This document shows, piece after piece, positions 51,618-59,890 of a DNA stretch of 64,000 nucleotides; within the stretch, counting starts at the first letter, position 1; each line of letters opens with the position of its first letter. The translations under genes and the position numbers were made by a program. The notes below the pieces were generated by a model, which saw only the letters and a program-made list of their open reading frames with translations, was not told the DNA's origin and made no database searches. Source of the stretch: VAZQ01 sp963702695 (GTDB lineage Bacteria > Pseudomonadota > Alphaproteobacteria > Rhizobiales > Xanthobacteraceae); assembly GCA_963702695.1 (NCBI GenBank), contig CAVPDS010000020.1:1-64000 (forward strand). Reading direction: 5' to 3'.

Positions 51618-52496
51618 TTACGCCCCCGCCTGATGCGCGCGCACCTTGATCTCGAACTCTCCGATCTGCTCGCACTTGCCACGCAGCACGTCGCCCGGCT
51701 TTACCGGACTTACGCCCTGCGGCGTACCGGTGTAGTAAACGTCACCGGGATAGAGCGTATAGAACGAGGAGGCAAACTCGATCAGGCGGCTGACGTCGTA
51801 GATCAGATCCTTGGTCTCCGCGGTCTGCTTGAGCTCGCCGTTGTTGGTGAGCGTGATCTTGACGTCGTCGGGATTGGAAATCTCGTCGGCGGTCACGAAC
51901 CAGGGACCGAGCACCGAATAGCCGTCGATCGACTTGCGGAAGCTGCGATCCTCGCCGCCGCGGCACGTCATGTCGAGGCCGAGCGTATAGCCGGCGATGT
52001 AGTCCTTCGCCTTGTCCTTCGGGATGTCGGTGCCCTGCTTGCCGATGATCGCCACCAGCTCGATCTCGTGCTCGTTGGTGCGATCGAGGAAGCGGATTGG
52101 AATTCCTTCGGACGGGCCGACGATCGACGAATTAGATTTCAGGAAGATGCCGGCCTTGCCGATATCCGGGGGCTGGCGCTGGGTGGCTTCCCGCGGCAGG
52201 TCCGTGCGCGAACGCATCTCCTCGATGTGCTTCTTGTAGTTGGTCGGCGCCGCCATGGTTTTCGACGGACGCGCGATCGGCGACAGGAGCTTCACCGACG
52301 AGAGCGGCTTGCCCGGCGCCTTGGCGGCCATGTCTTCGATCCGCTTGCGCCAGGTCGGGAGCGCGGCGATTACGGCGTCGCCCTTCATGTCGTAGCGGGC
52401 CGCCGCCCGGATCTGGGTCTGCGCCTCGGTCACATCGTGGACCTGGTCCCCGATCACGACCCCGAGCCGGTCCTCGTCATAACGGCAAAGCTTCAT
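51618..52496 (-). CDS. Fumarylacetoacetate hydrolase family protein
   Basis: 292 residues. The FAH core shows KTMAAPTNYKKHIEEM, GIFLKSNSSIVGPSEGI, metal-binding Glu residues in TNEHEIELVAIIGK, AGYTLGLDMTCRGGEDRSFRKSIDGYSVLGPWFVTADEI and the C-terminal YTGTPQGVSPVKPGDVL. These enzymes hydrolyse or decarboxylate ring-cleavage products such as acylpyruvates and 2-hydroxymuconate derivatives. Directly upstream of the extradiol dioxygenase, it supports a meta-cleavage pathway. Confidence 0.9.
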   Translation of the reverse strand: MKLCRYDEDRLGVVIGDQVHDVTEAQTQIRAAARYDMKGDAVIAALPTWRKRIEDMAAKAPGKPLSSVKLLSPIARPSKTMAAPTNYKKHIEEMRSRTDLPREATQRQPPDIGKAGIFLKSNSSIVGPSEGIPIRFLDRTNEHEIELVAIIGKQGTDIPKDKAKDYIAGYTLGLDMTCRGGEDRSFRKSIDGYSVLGPWFVTADEISNPDDVKITLTNNGELKQTAETKDLIYDVSRLIEFASSFYTLYPGDVYYTGTPQGVSPVKPGDVLRGKCEQIGEFEIKVRAHQAGA

Positions 52497-52569
52497 CGCC
52501 TTCTCCTTGATGAAATTCGTGGCGGTCTTATCGGGCTTGTCGCAGCGGATGCCAAGTCCCTTGCGGCAC

Positions 52570-53616
52570 TCACCGCCGCTTGAAGATCGATTGGAACTCG
52601 CGCTGCCACTTCTTCTCTTCCTCGCCCGGGAATTCGGAGACGATCAGCTTATGGCCTGCGAGCCGCATGATCGCGTCCGGCGGATTGGGCGTCACATCGG
52701 TACGCACCGGCAGACGCCCGGCCTTGGGCAGCATCGACTGCGCCTCCTTGGTCAGCGCAAAATTCGCCGCCAGCAGCGCCGCCTTCGGATGCGGTGCGAT
52801 CGAGTTGATCCCGACCGAGCCGAAGAATACCGCCACCGGATCGAGCACCCAGTAATTGGTCGGCCCGCCCGTGAGCATCATGTTGATGGTCAGGTTCATG
52901 TAGTTGTTGAGCGCCACCGGATACTCGCCCGCAGCGACCGAGCGGGCGAGCGCGAGGTGACCGTCGACCAGGACTGGATTGAGCGTCGCAACGATGTCCT
53001 GCACCAGCTTGCGGCCGCGCTGTTCGCCATAGTGCGCGAACAGCGCATACAACCACTGGGTGTCAGTCTGGTCGATCGCGATCTTGCCCGACAATTCCTT
53101 GTGATTGAGGAAGTCCTCGTAGCTCTTAGGCAGGTCGGCGGCCTTCACCAGCTTGGTGTTGTAGGAGGGCACGTCGTAGTTGGCGTAGACGCCGTACCAG
53201 CGCTTGTTCGGATCGCGGCCCTGCGGCATGAGCGCCTTCGCTTCGGAGGGATCGTGCGGGAGCAGGAAGTCCGCCGGCAGCCGGCTCACCGCCGGGCTGA
53301 GCAGCACGTCCCAGGAGCGTTGCTGGGCGCGCCGCTCGATCGCGATACGGCCGATCAGCACCACGTCATTGGCGCGCACGTACTCGACCTTGATCCCGGT
53401 CGCATCCTCGAACAGCTTCCAGAACGGCAGACCCTCCTGTTCGTTCATCGAGGAGTAGACCGTCAGCGAACCCTCGGCCTTAGCGGCCTTGAGAGTTTCG
53501 GCATCGGCCCAATAGGGCACCGGCTGCGCCATCGCGGCGGCAGACGTGAGCAGCGTCAGGGCGAGCGCGAAGGCGCCCGCGAGGGCATTCATGAACGGCG
53601 GCTTGGCCATCGGCAT
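52570..53616 (-). CDS. Extracellular solute-binding protein, family 1
   Basis: 348 residues from ATG 53,616 (GGGAGA upstream; a second ATG is two codons later). The leader NALAGAFALALTLLTSAAAMAQ precedes LKAAKAEGSLTVYSSMNEQEGLPFWKLFEDATGIKVEYVRAND, WDVLLSPAVSRLPADFLLP and ALLAANFALTKEAQSMLPKAGRLPVRTD, the receptor type also seen at 39,660. It heads the operon with the FAH hydrolase (73 bp downstream) and dioxygenase, so its ligand is probably the aromatic or acid substrate of those enzymes. No permease is present. Confidence 0.87.
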   Translation of the reverse strand: MPMAKPPFMNALAGAFALALTLLTSAAAMAQPVPYWADAETLKAAKAEGSLTVYSSMNEQEGLPFWKLFEDATGIKVEYVRANDVVLIGRIAIERRAQQRSWDVLLSPAVSRLPADFLLPHDPSEAKALMPQGRDPNKRWYGVYANYDVPSYNTKLVKAADLPKSYEDFLNHKELSGKIAIDQTDTQWLYALFAHYGEQRGRKLVQDIVATLNPVLVDGHLALARSVAAGEYPVALNNYMNLTINMMLTGGPTNYWVLDPVAVFFGSVGINSIAPHPKAALLAANFALTKEAQSMLPKAGRLPVRTDVTPNPPDAIMRLAGHKLIVSEFPGEEEKKWQREFQSIFKRR

Positions 53617-53791
53617 CGGCGTTCTCCCAGATCGTTGTCGTTCTTCCAGGCGCGTCCTGCTAGCTCGTAAGCCCGCGATTTTTCCTTGGCAAGCCGATAC
53701 GGACCCGGCCGACCGATCGCCACCGCGCCCCTTGCCCCGCCCTTGCCCGATCCCCAAAATCCCGGCCGACGCAGCACCGAGGGGACCCCGC

Positions 53792-54349
53792 ATGTTCGAA
53801 CCGTGGATCGGCCGGAATTACGACGCGACAAAACTCCTTCTGGTGGGTGAGAGCGCGCCGTCCTGGTCAGAGGGGAGCGAGGTCAAGCATCCCTCCGAAC
53901 GCCATCCGATCGAACTGGTCGAGTTCGTCCTCGCACAATTTCCGGCCAACGACTTCATGGCGCTGCTCTCGCGCAGCCTGGCAAGCACGGAGACGCCGCG
54001 CCCGGAGGAGCTCGATGCGGCGTGGGCGCAAGCGGCATTTACCGTCTACATTCCCGGCGATGTTCGCGCCGAACCCCGCAAACGGCCGACGCCTGATGCC
54101 TGGCAGGCGGCACATCAGGCGTTCCTGAACCTGCTCGATCGCCTGACGCCGCGCAATGTCATCGTGCTGGGCAAGGACGTCTGGGTGCAGATGCCGGAGG
54201 CGAGCCTTTCGCTGACCGATGATGTGCAGGGTTACCCGCTCGCCAATGGCGAGACCGTCATCTGCTGGGCAGTCGATCCCGCGAGCGCACAGTTTTCGTG
54301 GCAAAATCTCGCCGCGCTCATCAAGTTCGCGTCACAACGGAGCTCGTGA
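53792..54349 (+). CDS. Hypothetical protein, weakly uracil-DNA-glycosylase-like
   Basis: 185 residues from ATG 53,792 (GAGGGG upstream). The pattern KLLLVGESAPSW near the start, a helical middle, and LTPRNVIVLGKDVWVQMPEA near the end recall the Rossmann-like core of uracil-DNA-glycosylase-superfamily proteins, but the catalytic motifs (GQDPY-type and HPS) are not visible. The other frame open from 53,546 is not used. The gene is divergent from the solute-binding operon. Function unassigned. Confidence 0.6.
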   Translation: MFEPWIGRNYDATKLLLVGESAPSWSEGSEVKHPSERHPIELVEFVLAQFPANDFMALLSRSLASTETPRPEELDAAWAQAAFTVYIPGDVRAEPRKRPTPDAWQAAHQAFLNLLDRLTPRNVIVLGKDVWVQMPEASLSLTDDVQGYPLANGETVICWAVDPASAQFSWQNLAALIKFASQRSS

Positions 54350-54498
54350 AAGCGGCACGCCGCCGCAGCCGCGCGCAGCGCGGCGGATCGCCCTTGCGGC
54401 AGGGAGCCGCGGGGCGCATGATGTCGTTTGGAACGCGAATAATCCTGCTCTGCGGGCAGATAGCGCATTCCATCTGATTCAACACATCCAAGGCACGA

Positions 54499-54515
54499 CG
54501 GGGCCCATGGCCCCG
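54499..54515. repeat. GC hairpin upstream of the molybdenum hydroxylase genes
   Basis: CGGGGCC (54,499-54,505), loop CAT, GGCCCCG (54,509-54,515): a perfect 7-bp stem 10 nt before the AAGGAGG ribosome binding site of the next gene. It may be part of a dispersed repeat or influence translation; there is no T-run. Confidence 0.4.
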
Positions 54516-54536
54516 CAATGATCCAAGGAGGACGAC

Positions 54537-54998
54537 GTGGCCAAAAGCATCGCACTTAACGTCGATGGCCAGGCGCATACGATCGAGGCGGAGCCGGATA
54601 TGCCGCTGCTCTATGCCCTGCGCGATGATCTCGGCATGCACAATCCGCGCTTCGGCTGCGGGCTCTCCCAATGCGGCGCCTGCACCGTGCTGCTCGACGG
54701 CGTGCCGGTGCGCTCTTGCGTCACGCGCCTGGATTCGATCGGCGACAAGAAGGTCACCACGCTCAACGGCATCGGCAACGCGGCAAAGCCGCACAAGGTG
54801 CAAGCCGCCTTCATCGAGGAACAGGTGCCGCAATGCGGCTACTGCCTCAACGGCTGGATCATGACCTCGGTCTCGCTGCTCGATAAGAACCCGCACCCGA
54901 GCGACGCGCAAATCCGCGACGCGCTCGCGGGCATCAAATGCCGTTGCGGAACGCACACCGCCGTCCTGCGCGCCGTCAAGCGCGCGGCGCAGGCTTGA
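54537..54998 (+). CDS. Molybdenum hydroxylase, [2Fe-2S] small subunit
   Basis: 153 residues from GTG 54,537 with AAGGAGG upstream. It has both iron-sulfur clusters of the xanthine oxidase family: a plant-ferredoxin-type cluster from Cys41, Cys46, Cys49 and Cys61 (FGCGLSQCGACTVLLDG) and a second from Cys100, Cys103, Cys135 and Cys137 (VPQCGYCLNGW, IKCRCGTH). It passes electrons from the molybdenum site of the next gene product. It resembles the small subunit of isoquinoline 1-oxidoreductase and aldehyde dehydrogenases of this family; 11 bp separate the two genes. Confidence 0.92.
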   Translation: MAKSIALNVDGQAHTIEAEPDMPLLYALRDDLGMHNPRFGCGLSQCGACTVLLDGVPVRSCVTRLDSIGDKKVTTLNGIGNAAKPHKVQAAFIEEQVPQCGYCLNGWIMTSVSLLDKNPHPSDAQIRDALAGIKCRCGTHTAVLRAVKRAAQA

Positions 54999-55009
54999 GG
55001 GAGGCAACC

Positions 55010-57274
55010 ATGACCATTCAACTCAATCGCCGCCATCTCCTCGCCGGCGCCGGCGCACTCACCGTCTCGGTGATGCTGCCGGGCGTGAAGGCGCAAGCCG
55101 CCGTTGCGACCAAGGCGTCGCGTCTGCCGCTCAAGGGCGATCAGCTCGCGACCTACATCAGCATCAATGCGGACGGCAGCGCGGTCGGCTGGATCGGCAA
55201 AGTCGACATGGGCCAGGGCACCGACATCGGCTGGATCAAGATGATCGCCGAGGAGCTCGACCTGCCGACCGATAAAGTCAGCATGGTGCAGAACCATTCC
55301 GATGTGACCATCAACATGGGTGGTGCGTCCGGCTCGACCGGCATCTGGAAGGGTGGTGCAGCGATGCGCACCGCCGCGGCGGAAGCTCGCCGCGTGCTGC
55401 TCGACATGGCGTCGGAGAAGCTGGGCGTGCCGGCCGACCGGCTGACCGTGAACGACGGCGTCGTCAGCGACAAGAACGACGCGAGCAAGAAGACTTCCTA
55501 CGGCGAACTGATCGGTGGCCGTTACTTCGACGTCACGCTCGATTGGAACAACGAGATCGGCAACGACCTCGTCATCAAGGCCAAGGCCAAGCCGAAGCAG
55601 CCGAGCGAATACAAGATCGTTGGCCGACCCGGCACGCGCCGGCGCGACGTGCCGCTCAAGGTGCTCGGCACGCTCGAGTTCCTGGTCGACGTCAAGGTAC
55701 CCGGCATGCTGCATGGCCGCGTGATCCGACCCGCGGTTGCCGGATCGGTGCCGACCGCCGTCGACGAGGCCTCAATCAAGGAAATCCCGGGCGCCAAGGT
55801 GGTCTGGCAGAAGGGCTTCATCGGCGTCGTCGCGCCCAAGGAATGGGACGCGATCCGCGCCTCGCGCCAGCTCAAGGTCACCTGGTCGGACGTGAAGCCG
55901 CCGTTCCCCGGCAACGCGGGACTTTACGACCACATCCGCAACGCCAAGGTCGTGCACGAGGACAAGCCGATCAAAGTCGGCGACGTCGACGCCGCCTTCG
56001 CCAACGCGGCGCGGGTGGTGGAAGCCACCTACGAATGGCCGTTCCAGTCGCATGCTGGCATGGCGCCGGCCTGTGGCGTGGCCGACGTGCAGGCGGACAG
56101 TGCGACGGTTTGGACCGGCTCGCAGAAGGCGCACTACTGCGCGCAGGGCGTCGCCAAGATGCTCGGCCTGCCGATCGAGAAGGTAAGGGCCGTGCAGATG
56201 ACCGGCCCCGGCTCCTATGGCCGCAACAATTCCGGCGACACCGTGATGGACGCCGCCGTGCTCTCGAAGGCGGTCGGCAAGCCGGTGCGCGTGCAGGGCA
56301 TGCGTTACGAAGGCACTGCCTGGGACCCGAAGGCCCCGGCTTCCGTCCACACCTCGCGCGCCGCGGTCGACAGGGACGGCAAGGTGACCGCCTGGGAGTT
56401 CAACAGCAAGGCGTTCTCCAAGCGCGATACGCTCAACAATGAAGGCTCGCCGGAATACACGCTCGCCGGCATGCTGATGGACTGGAAGCTCAACCCGGTG
56501 CACCTGTTCGGGCATCCGGACGAGTCCTACGGCTTCGCAGCGATCCACAAGACCTCGGTCACGATCCCGCCGCTGCTCGATCGCGCCTCGCCGCTGCGCT
56601 CGGCGCACATGCGCGATCCGGGCGGACCGCAGACCCACTTCGCGGTCGAGTCCTTCATGGACGAGCTTGCGCTCGCGACCAACATGGACCCGATCGAGTT
56701 CCGCCTGCGCTACATCAAGAACCAGCGCGACATTGCGCTGCTCAAGACGGTCGCGGAAAAGTCGGGCTGGCAACCCCATGTCGGGGCGCGCAAGCAGCTC
56801 AAGGGCGATGTCTATGTCGGCCAGGGCGTCGCCTATGCGGCGCGCGGCGGCACCCGCGTCGCAATGGTGGCTGAGGTCGAGGTCAACCGGAACACCGGCA
56901 AGGTCTGGGCCAGGAAGTTCACCGTCGCCCACGACTGCGGGCAGATCATCGCGCCCGATCTCCTTCGGCTCACGATCGAAGGGAACATCGTGCAGAGCAC
57001 CAGCCGTTCGCTCTGGGAAGAAGTCAAGTTCGACGACAAGATGGTCACCTCGAACGACTGGAAGACCTATCCGATCGTTGACATAACCGAGGCGCCGGAG
57101 ACGATCGACATTACCCTGATTGATCATCCGGAATTGCCGCCGACCGGCGCCGGCGAAGGCGCCAGCCGTCCGACCGCGGGCGCACTCGCGAACGCGATCT
57201 TCGACGCGACCGGCATCCGGCTGCGCCAGGCTCCGTTCACGCCGGAGCGCATCAAGGCCGGCGGCATGGCATGA
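55010..57274 (+). CDS. Molybdenum hydroxylase large subunit (isoquinoline 1-oxidoreductase beta-like)
   Basis: 754 residues from ATG 55,010 (GGGAGG upstream). A twin-arginine leader (LNRRHLLAGAGALTVSVMLP) predicts export folded with its small subunit. Molybdopterin-binding landmarks are KVDMGQGTDIGWIKMIAEEL, GASGSTGIWKGGAAMR, QSHAGMAPACGVADVQ, MRDPGGPQTHFAVESFMDEL and the terminal GAGEGASRPTAGALANA, where the Glu is the expected catalytic base. It hydroxylates N-heterocycles or oxidises aldehydes. No FAD subunit, cytochrome c partner or XdhC-type maturation gene is in the window. Hairpins follow the stop. Confidence 0.92.
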   Translation: MTIQLNRRHLLAGAGALTVSVMLPGVKAQAAVATKASRLPLKGDQLATYISINADGSAVGWIGKVDMGQGTDIGWIKMIAEELDLPTDKVSMVQNHSDVTINMGGASGSTGIWKGGAAMRTAAAEARRVLLDMASEKLGVPADRLTVNDGVVSDKNDASKKTSYGELIGGRYFDVTLDWNNEIGNDLVIKAKAKPKQPSEYKIVGRPGTRRRDVPLKVLGTLEFLVDVKVPGMLHGRVIRPAVAGSVPTAVDEASIKEIPGAKVVWQKGFIGVVAPKEWDAIRASRQLKVTWSDVKPPFPGNAGLYDHIRNAKVVHEDKPIKVGDVDAAFANAARVVEATYEWPFQSHAGMAPACGVADVQADSATVWTGSQKAHYCAQGVAKMLGLPIEKVRAVQMTGPGSYGRNNSGDTVMDAAVLSKAVGKPVRVQGMRYEGTAWDPKAPASVHTSRAAVDRDGKVTAWEFNSKAFSKRDTLNNEGSPEYTLAGMLMDWKLNPVHLFGHPDESYGFAAIHKTSVTIPPLLDRASPLRSAHMRDPGGPQTHFAVESFMDELALATNMDPIEFRLRYIKNQRDIALLKTVAEKSGWQPHVGARKQLKGDVYVGQGVAYAARGGTRVAMVAEVEVNRNTGKVWARKFTVAHDCGQIIAPDLLRLTIEGNIVQSTSRSLWEEVKFDDKMVTSNDWKTYPIVDITEAPETIDITLIDHPELPPTGAGEGASRPTAGALANAIFDATGIRLRQAPFTPERIKAGGMA

Positions 57275-57283
57275 AGTGATAAT

Positions 57284-57319
57284 GCGGTGGGATGGGCAGC
57301 GTTGACTTCATCCCACCGC
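57284..57319. terminator. Hairpin after the molybdenum hydroxylase operon
   Basis: GCGGTGGGATG (57,284-57,294) and CATCCCACCGC (57,309-57,319) form a perfect 11-bp stem with a 14-nt loop, starting 9 nt after the stop codon. There is no T-run, so it may be a rho-assisted terminator or 3'-end stabiliser. Confidence 0.55.
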
Positions 57320-57340
57320 CCTGGGCCGAAATAACGGCCA

Positions 57341-57366
57341 GCATGCTCCGCGAAGGCGGAGCATGC
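57341..57366. terminator. Second strong hairpin, 11-bp stem with 4-nt loop
   Basis: GCATGCTCCGC (57,341-57,351), loop GAAG, GCGGAGCATGC (57,356-57,366). It lies 22 nt after the first hairpin. The stem is perfect and the loop tight, unusually stable; no T-run follows. Confidence 0.5.
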
Positions 57367-57498
57367 AGCAATCATTGGCATCGTCAATATCCCGGCTGGG
57401 CAACACGCTGAATCCCGCGCCTACTGGATCGCACGTCCGCGTGGGCGATGACGGGCGGCACGTCATCTAATATGATCGCCGTTCATCAAAGGGAGGAA

Positions 57499-58620
57499 AT
57501 GGTGCGCCTGATTCATCGTCGGCCTGATAAGCCCGCGCTCACCTCGCGCCTTCGTGCCTCCTGTCTCGCGCCCTGCTGCAAACCATCGCGCCGCCAGATA
57601 CTCGCATGTATCGGCGCCGCTGCCGTGAGCACGGCTCTTCCCACAGCGCCGCTGCCGGCGCAGCCCACTGCCAAGCCCGGTCCGCGCCGCATCGACGTTC
57701 ATCACCATTGCTATCCGAAGGCATGGTTCGAGCGCTTCCGCGCCCAGCTCCTTTCCTCCGACAGCGATCCCGATGTGATCCGCGACTGGAGCCCGCAGAA
57801 GAACATCGAGGCGATGGACGAGAACGAAATCGCGACCGCGATCGCATCGCTCGGCAGTCCCAGTATCTCGACGCGTGATGTACAGGAAGGGCGTAGCCTT
57901 GCGCGTAGCGTCAACGAAACGATGGCGCGCATGGCCACCGATTTCCCAGGGCGGTTCGGTGGCTTCGCGGCGATCCCGTTCAATGACGCCGACGGCAGCC
58001 TGAAAGAGATCGAGTACGCGTTCGACGTGCTCAAGCTCGACGGCGTCGGGTTGTTGACGAGCTATGGAGAAAAATGGCCGGGCGATGCTTCGTTCGCGCC
58101 GATCTTCGAGGAGCTCAACAAGCGCAAGGCCGTGGTCTTCATCCACCCGACCGCGCCGAACTGCTGCAACCGCATCCAGCCCGGCATTCCCGCCACCGCC
58201 GCCGAATATCCGTTCGACGAAGTCCGCTGCATCATGAGCCTCTTGTTCAGCGGGACATTCTCGAAATTTTCCGACATCCGTTTCATTTTCACCCATGCCG
58301 GCGGTCCGCTGCCGGTGCTGGCAGAACGGCTCAGTCAGCAGATGCGGCATCCGCAGATCGCCGCACGCATCCCGAAAGGCCTGCAATACGAGCTCAAGAA
58401 GCTCTATTATGAGGTCGCAAACTCGACCATCAGCGCCCCGGCGATGGCCGCGCTTACGGCGCTGGCGCCGTCGACGCAGATGCTGTTCGGCACTGATTTC
58501 CCTTACGTGCCGATGGAGAAAACGATCGGCGGGCTCAACGATCGCGGCTTCAGCGCCGAGCTGGTGCGCGCGATCAACCGCGACAATGCCGCGAAGCTCT
58601 TCCCGCGGTTTCAAGGGTGA
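57499..58620 (+). CDS. Exported amidohydrolase family protein (ACMSD-like)
   Basis: 373 residues from ATG 57,499 (GGGAGG just upstream; GTG 57,502 is possible). It carries a twin-arginine-type leader (PSRRQILACIGAAAVSTALP) and then RRIDVHHHCYPKAWFERFRA, with the metal-binding HHH, VVFIHPTAPNCC, IFTHAGGPLPVLAERL and LFGTDFPYVP, the amidohydro_2 pattern. Export distinguishes it from the cytoplasmic homologue at 38,444. The next two genes follow closely (36 bp, 1 bp), forming a three-gene operon. Confidence 0.87.
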   Translation: MVRLIHRRPDKPALTSRLRASCLAPCCKPSRRQILACIGAAAVSTALPTAPLPAQPTAKPGPRRIDVHHHCYPKAWFERFRAQLLSSDSDPDVIRDWSPQKNIEAMDENEIATAIASLGSPSISTRDVQEGRSLARSVNETMARMATDFPGRFGGFAAIPFNDADGSLKEIEYAFDVLKLDGVGLLTSYGEKWPGDASFAPIFEELNKRKAVVFIHPTAPNCCNRIQPGIPATAAEYPFDEVRCIMSLLFSGTFSKFSDIRFIFTHAGGPLPVLAERLSQQMRHPQIAARIPKGLQYELKKLYYEVANSTISAPAMAALTALAPSTQMLFGTDFPYVPMEKTIGGLNDRGFSAELVRAINRDNAAKLFPRFQG

Positions 58621-58656
58621 ATGCGGCGCTCGCAAGCATAGAAATGGCGCATCCGC

Positions 58657-59136
58657 ATGCTTGATCCTTCGACGCCGCTCATCATTCCTGCGTTCGCCCC
58701 GCTCTACCAGATGCTCGCGCCATGGGCGGAAGCCTTGCTGCGTGTCTCGGTGGGGCTTGCACTCGTTCCACATGCGCTGCGCAACACGTTCGGGATGTTC
58801 CCCAAGACTGGCGTGCGCTCGCACAATCTCGCCGAACTGGCGAAGCAGCTCGACGATGACGGCTACCGTCCCGGGAAATTCTGGGCGCCGGCGATTTCGC
58901 TGACGCAGTTCATTTGCGGTCCGCTGCTCGCGCTCGGCCTGTTCACGCGACCCGCCGCGCTCCCGATCTTCATTTTCCTCGTGGTGACGAATTTCGAGCG
59001 CTGGCGCGTCGGAAAATATTTCTGGAACCAGCTCGGCCTCGAATACACGTTGATGTGGACCATCGCCGCATTCTATTTCCTGGTGCACGGCGGCGGCGTC
59101 TTCTCCCTCGATCATCTCATCGGCCGCGAGTTCTGA
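58657..59136 (+). CDS. DoxX-family membrane protein
   Basis: 159 residues with four hydrophobic segments: ALLRVSVGLALVPHALRNTFG, FICGPLLALGLFTRPAALPIFIFLVV and YTLMWTIAAFYFLVHGG. This is the DoxX/DoxD layout of small inner-membrane subunits linked to quinone-dependent oxidation. It lies between an exported amidohydrolase and a flavin-reductase-domain gene (1-bp gap), so it may couple an oxidation step to the membrane; that is inference. Confidence 0.85.
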   Translation: MLDPSTPLIIPAFAPLYQMLAPWAEALLRVSVGLALVPHALRNTFGMFPKTGVRSHNLAELAKQLDDDGYRPGKFWAPAISLTQFICGPLLALGLFTRPAALPIFIFLVVTNFERWRVGKYFWNQLGLEYTLMWTIAAFYFLVHGGGVFSLDHLIGREF

Positions 59137-59137
59137 C

Positions 59138-59809
59138 ATGCAAGAGCTGACCCGACCCTCTGCCACCAAGATCGACGTGCGTCCCGAATGGTGGGACAAC
59201 ATCTTCGCACCGAGCTCCTGCCTGGTGCTGATCACGACCGTGGACAAGGACGGCCGCGTGAACGCCGCCGCCTACGGCACCTGTACGCGCGTGTGTCACG
59301 ATCCCGTCTACATCGCCTTCACCTGCGGGACGAGCAAGGACACCTACAACAACGTGCTCGCGACCGGCGAATTCACGGTCAACGTCGTGCCGTTCGAGCA
59401 GGCCATGCTCGATCGCGTGCTGATCTGCGGCCTGCCGTTCAAGGGCGGGGTCAACGAGCTGGAGAAGGCCGGGCTGACGGCGATCCCCGCGCGCGCGCTC
59501 AAGCCGCCACGGATCGCGCAATGCCACAGTCATTTCGAGTGCAAGGTCGAGTGGACGAGGCCTTGGGTCAATCGGCTGATGGTGTGCGGCAAGGTCGAGG
59601 CCGTGAGCATCGACGAGGGCTGCATGACCGACAAGGGCTTCATCGTCTGGGACAGGGTGAAGCCCGCCCACTACTGCGGCATGCGCTATCGCGACCGCTT
59701 CGTCCCCGTCTACGACAAACCGACGCGCGGGGTGTGGCAGTACGAGGGGCGCGACGAGGAATTTCGCGAGGGCGAAGATTGGCGCGGGGCGTACAAGAGC
59801 ACGGACTGA
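59138..59809 (+). CDS. Flavin reductase-like (FMN-binding) domain protein
   Basis: 223 residues. NIFAPSSCLVLITTVDKDGR, VNAAAYGTCTRVCHDPVYIAFTCGTSKDTYNNVLATGEFTVNVVP is the split-barrel flavin_reduct fold that binds FMN and uses NAD(P)H. It starts 1 bp after the DoxX stop, so translation is coupled. It may supply reduced flavin or act as an oxidoreductase in the same pathway; four cysteines in the middle (TCTRVC, TCG, ICG) are unusual. Confidence 0.85.
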   Translation: MQELTRPSATKIDVRPEWWDNIFAPSSCLVLITTVDKDGRVNAAAYGTCTRVCHDPVYIAFTCGTSKDTYNNVLATGEFTVNVVPFEQAMLDRVLICGLPFKGGVNELEKAGLTAIPARALKPPRIAQCHSHFECKVEWTRPWVNRLMVCGKVEAVSIDEGCMTDKGFIVWDRVKPAHYCGMRYRDRFVPVYDKPTRGVWQYEGRDEEFREGEDWRGAYKSTD

Positions 59810-59823
59810 CCCAAGGCTGGCCA

Positions 59824-59852
59824 TCCCGGACGACCGAAGGGCCGATCCGGGA
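59824..59852. terminator. Imperfect hairpin after the flavin reductase gene
   Basis: TCCCGGA (59,824-59,830) and TCCGGGA (59,846-59,852) pair around a 15-nt loop, 14 nt past the stop and between convergent genes. It is also similar to fragments of the dispersed repeats (CCGGGACCCA follows). Confidence 0.4.
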
Positions 59853-59890
59853 CCCAACTCTCCACGAGCTTCGCGTTTGAATCCTCCCCG

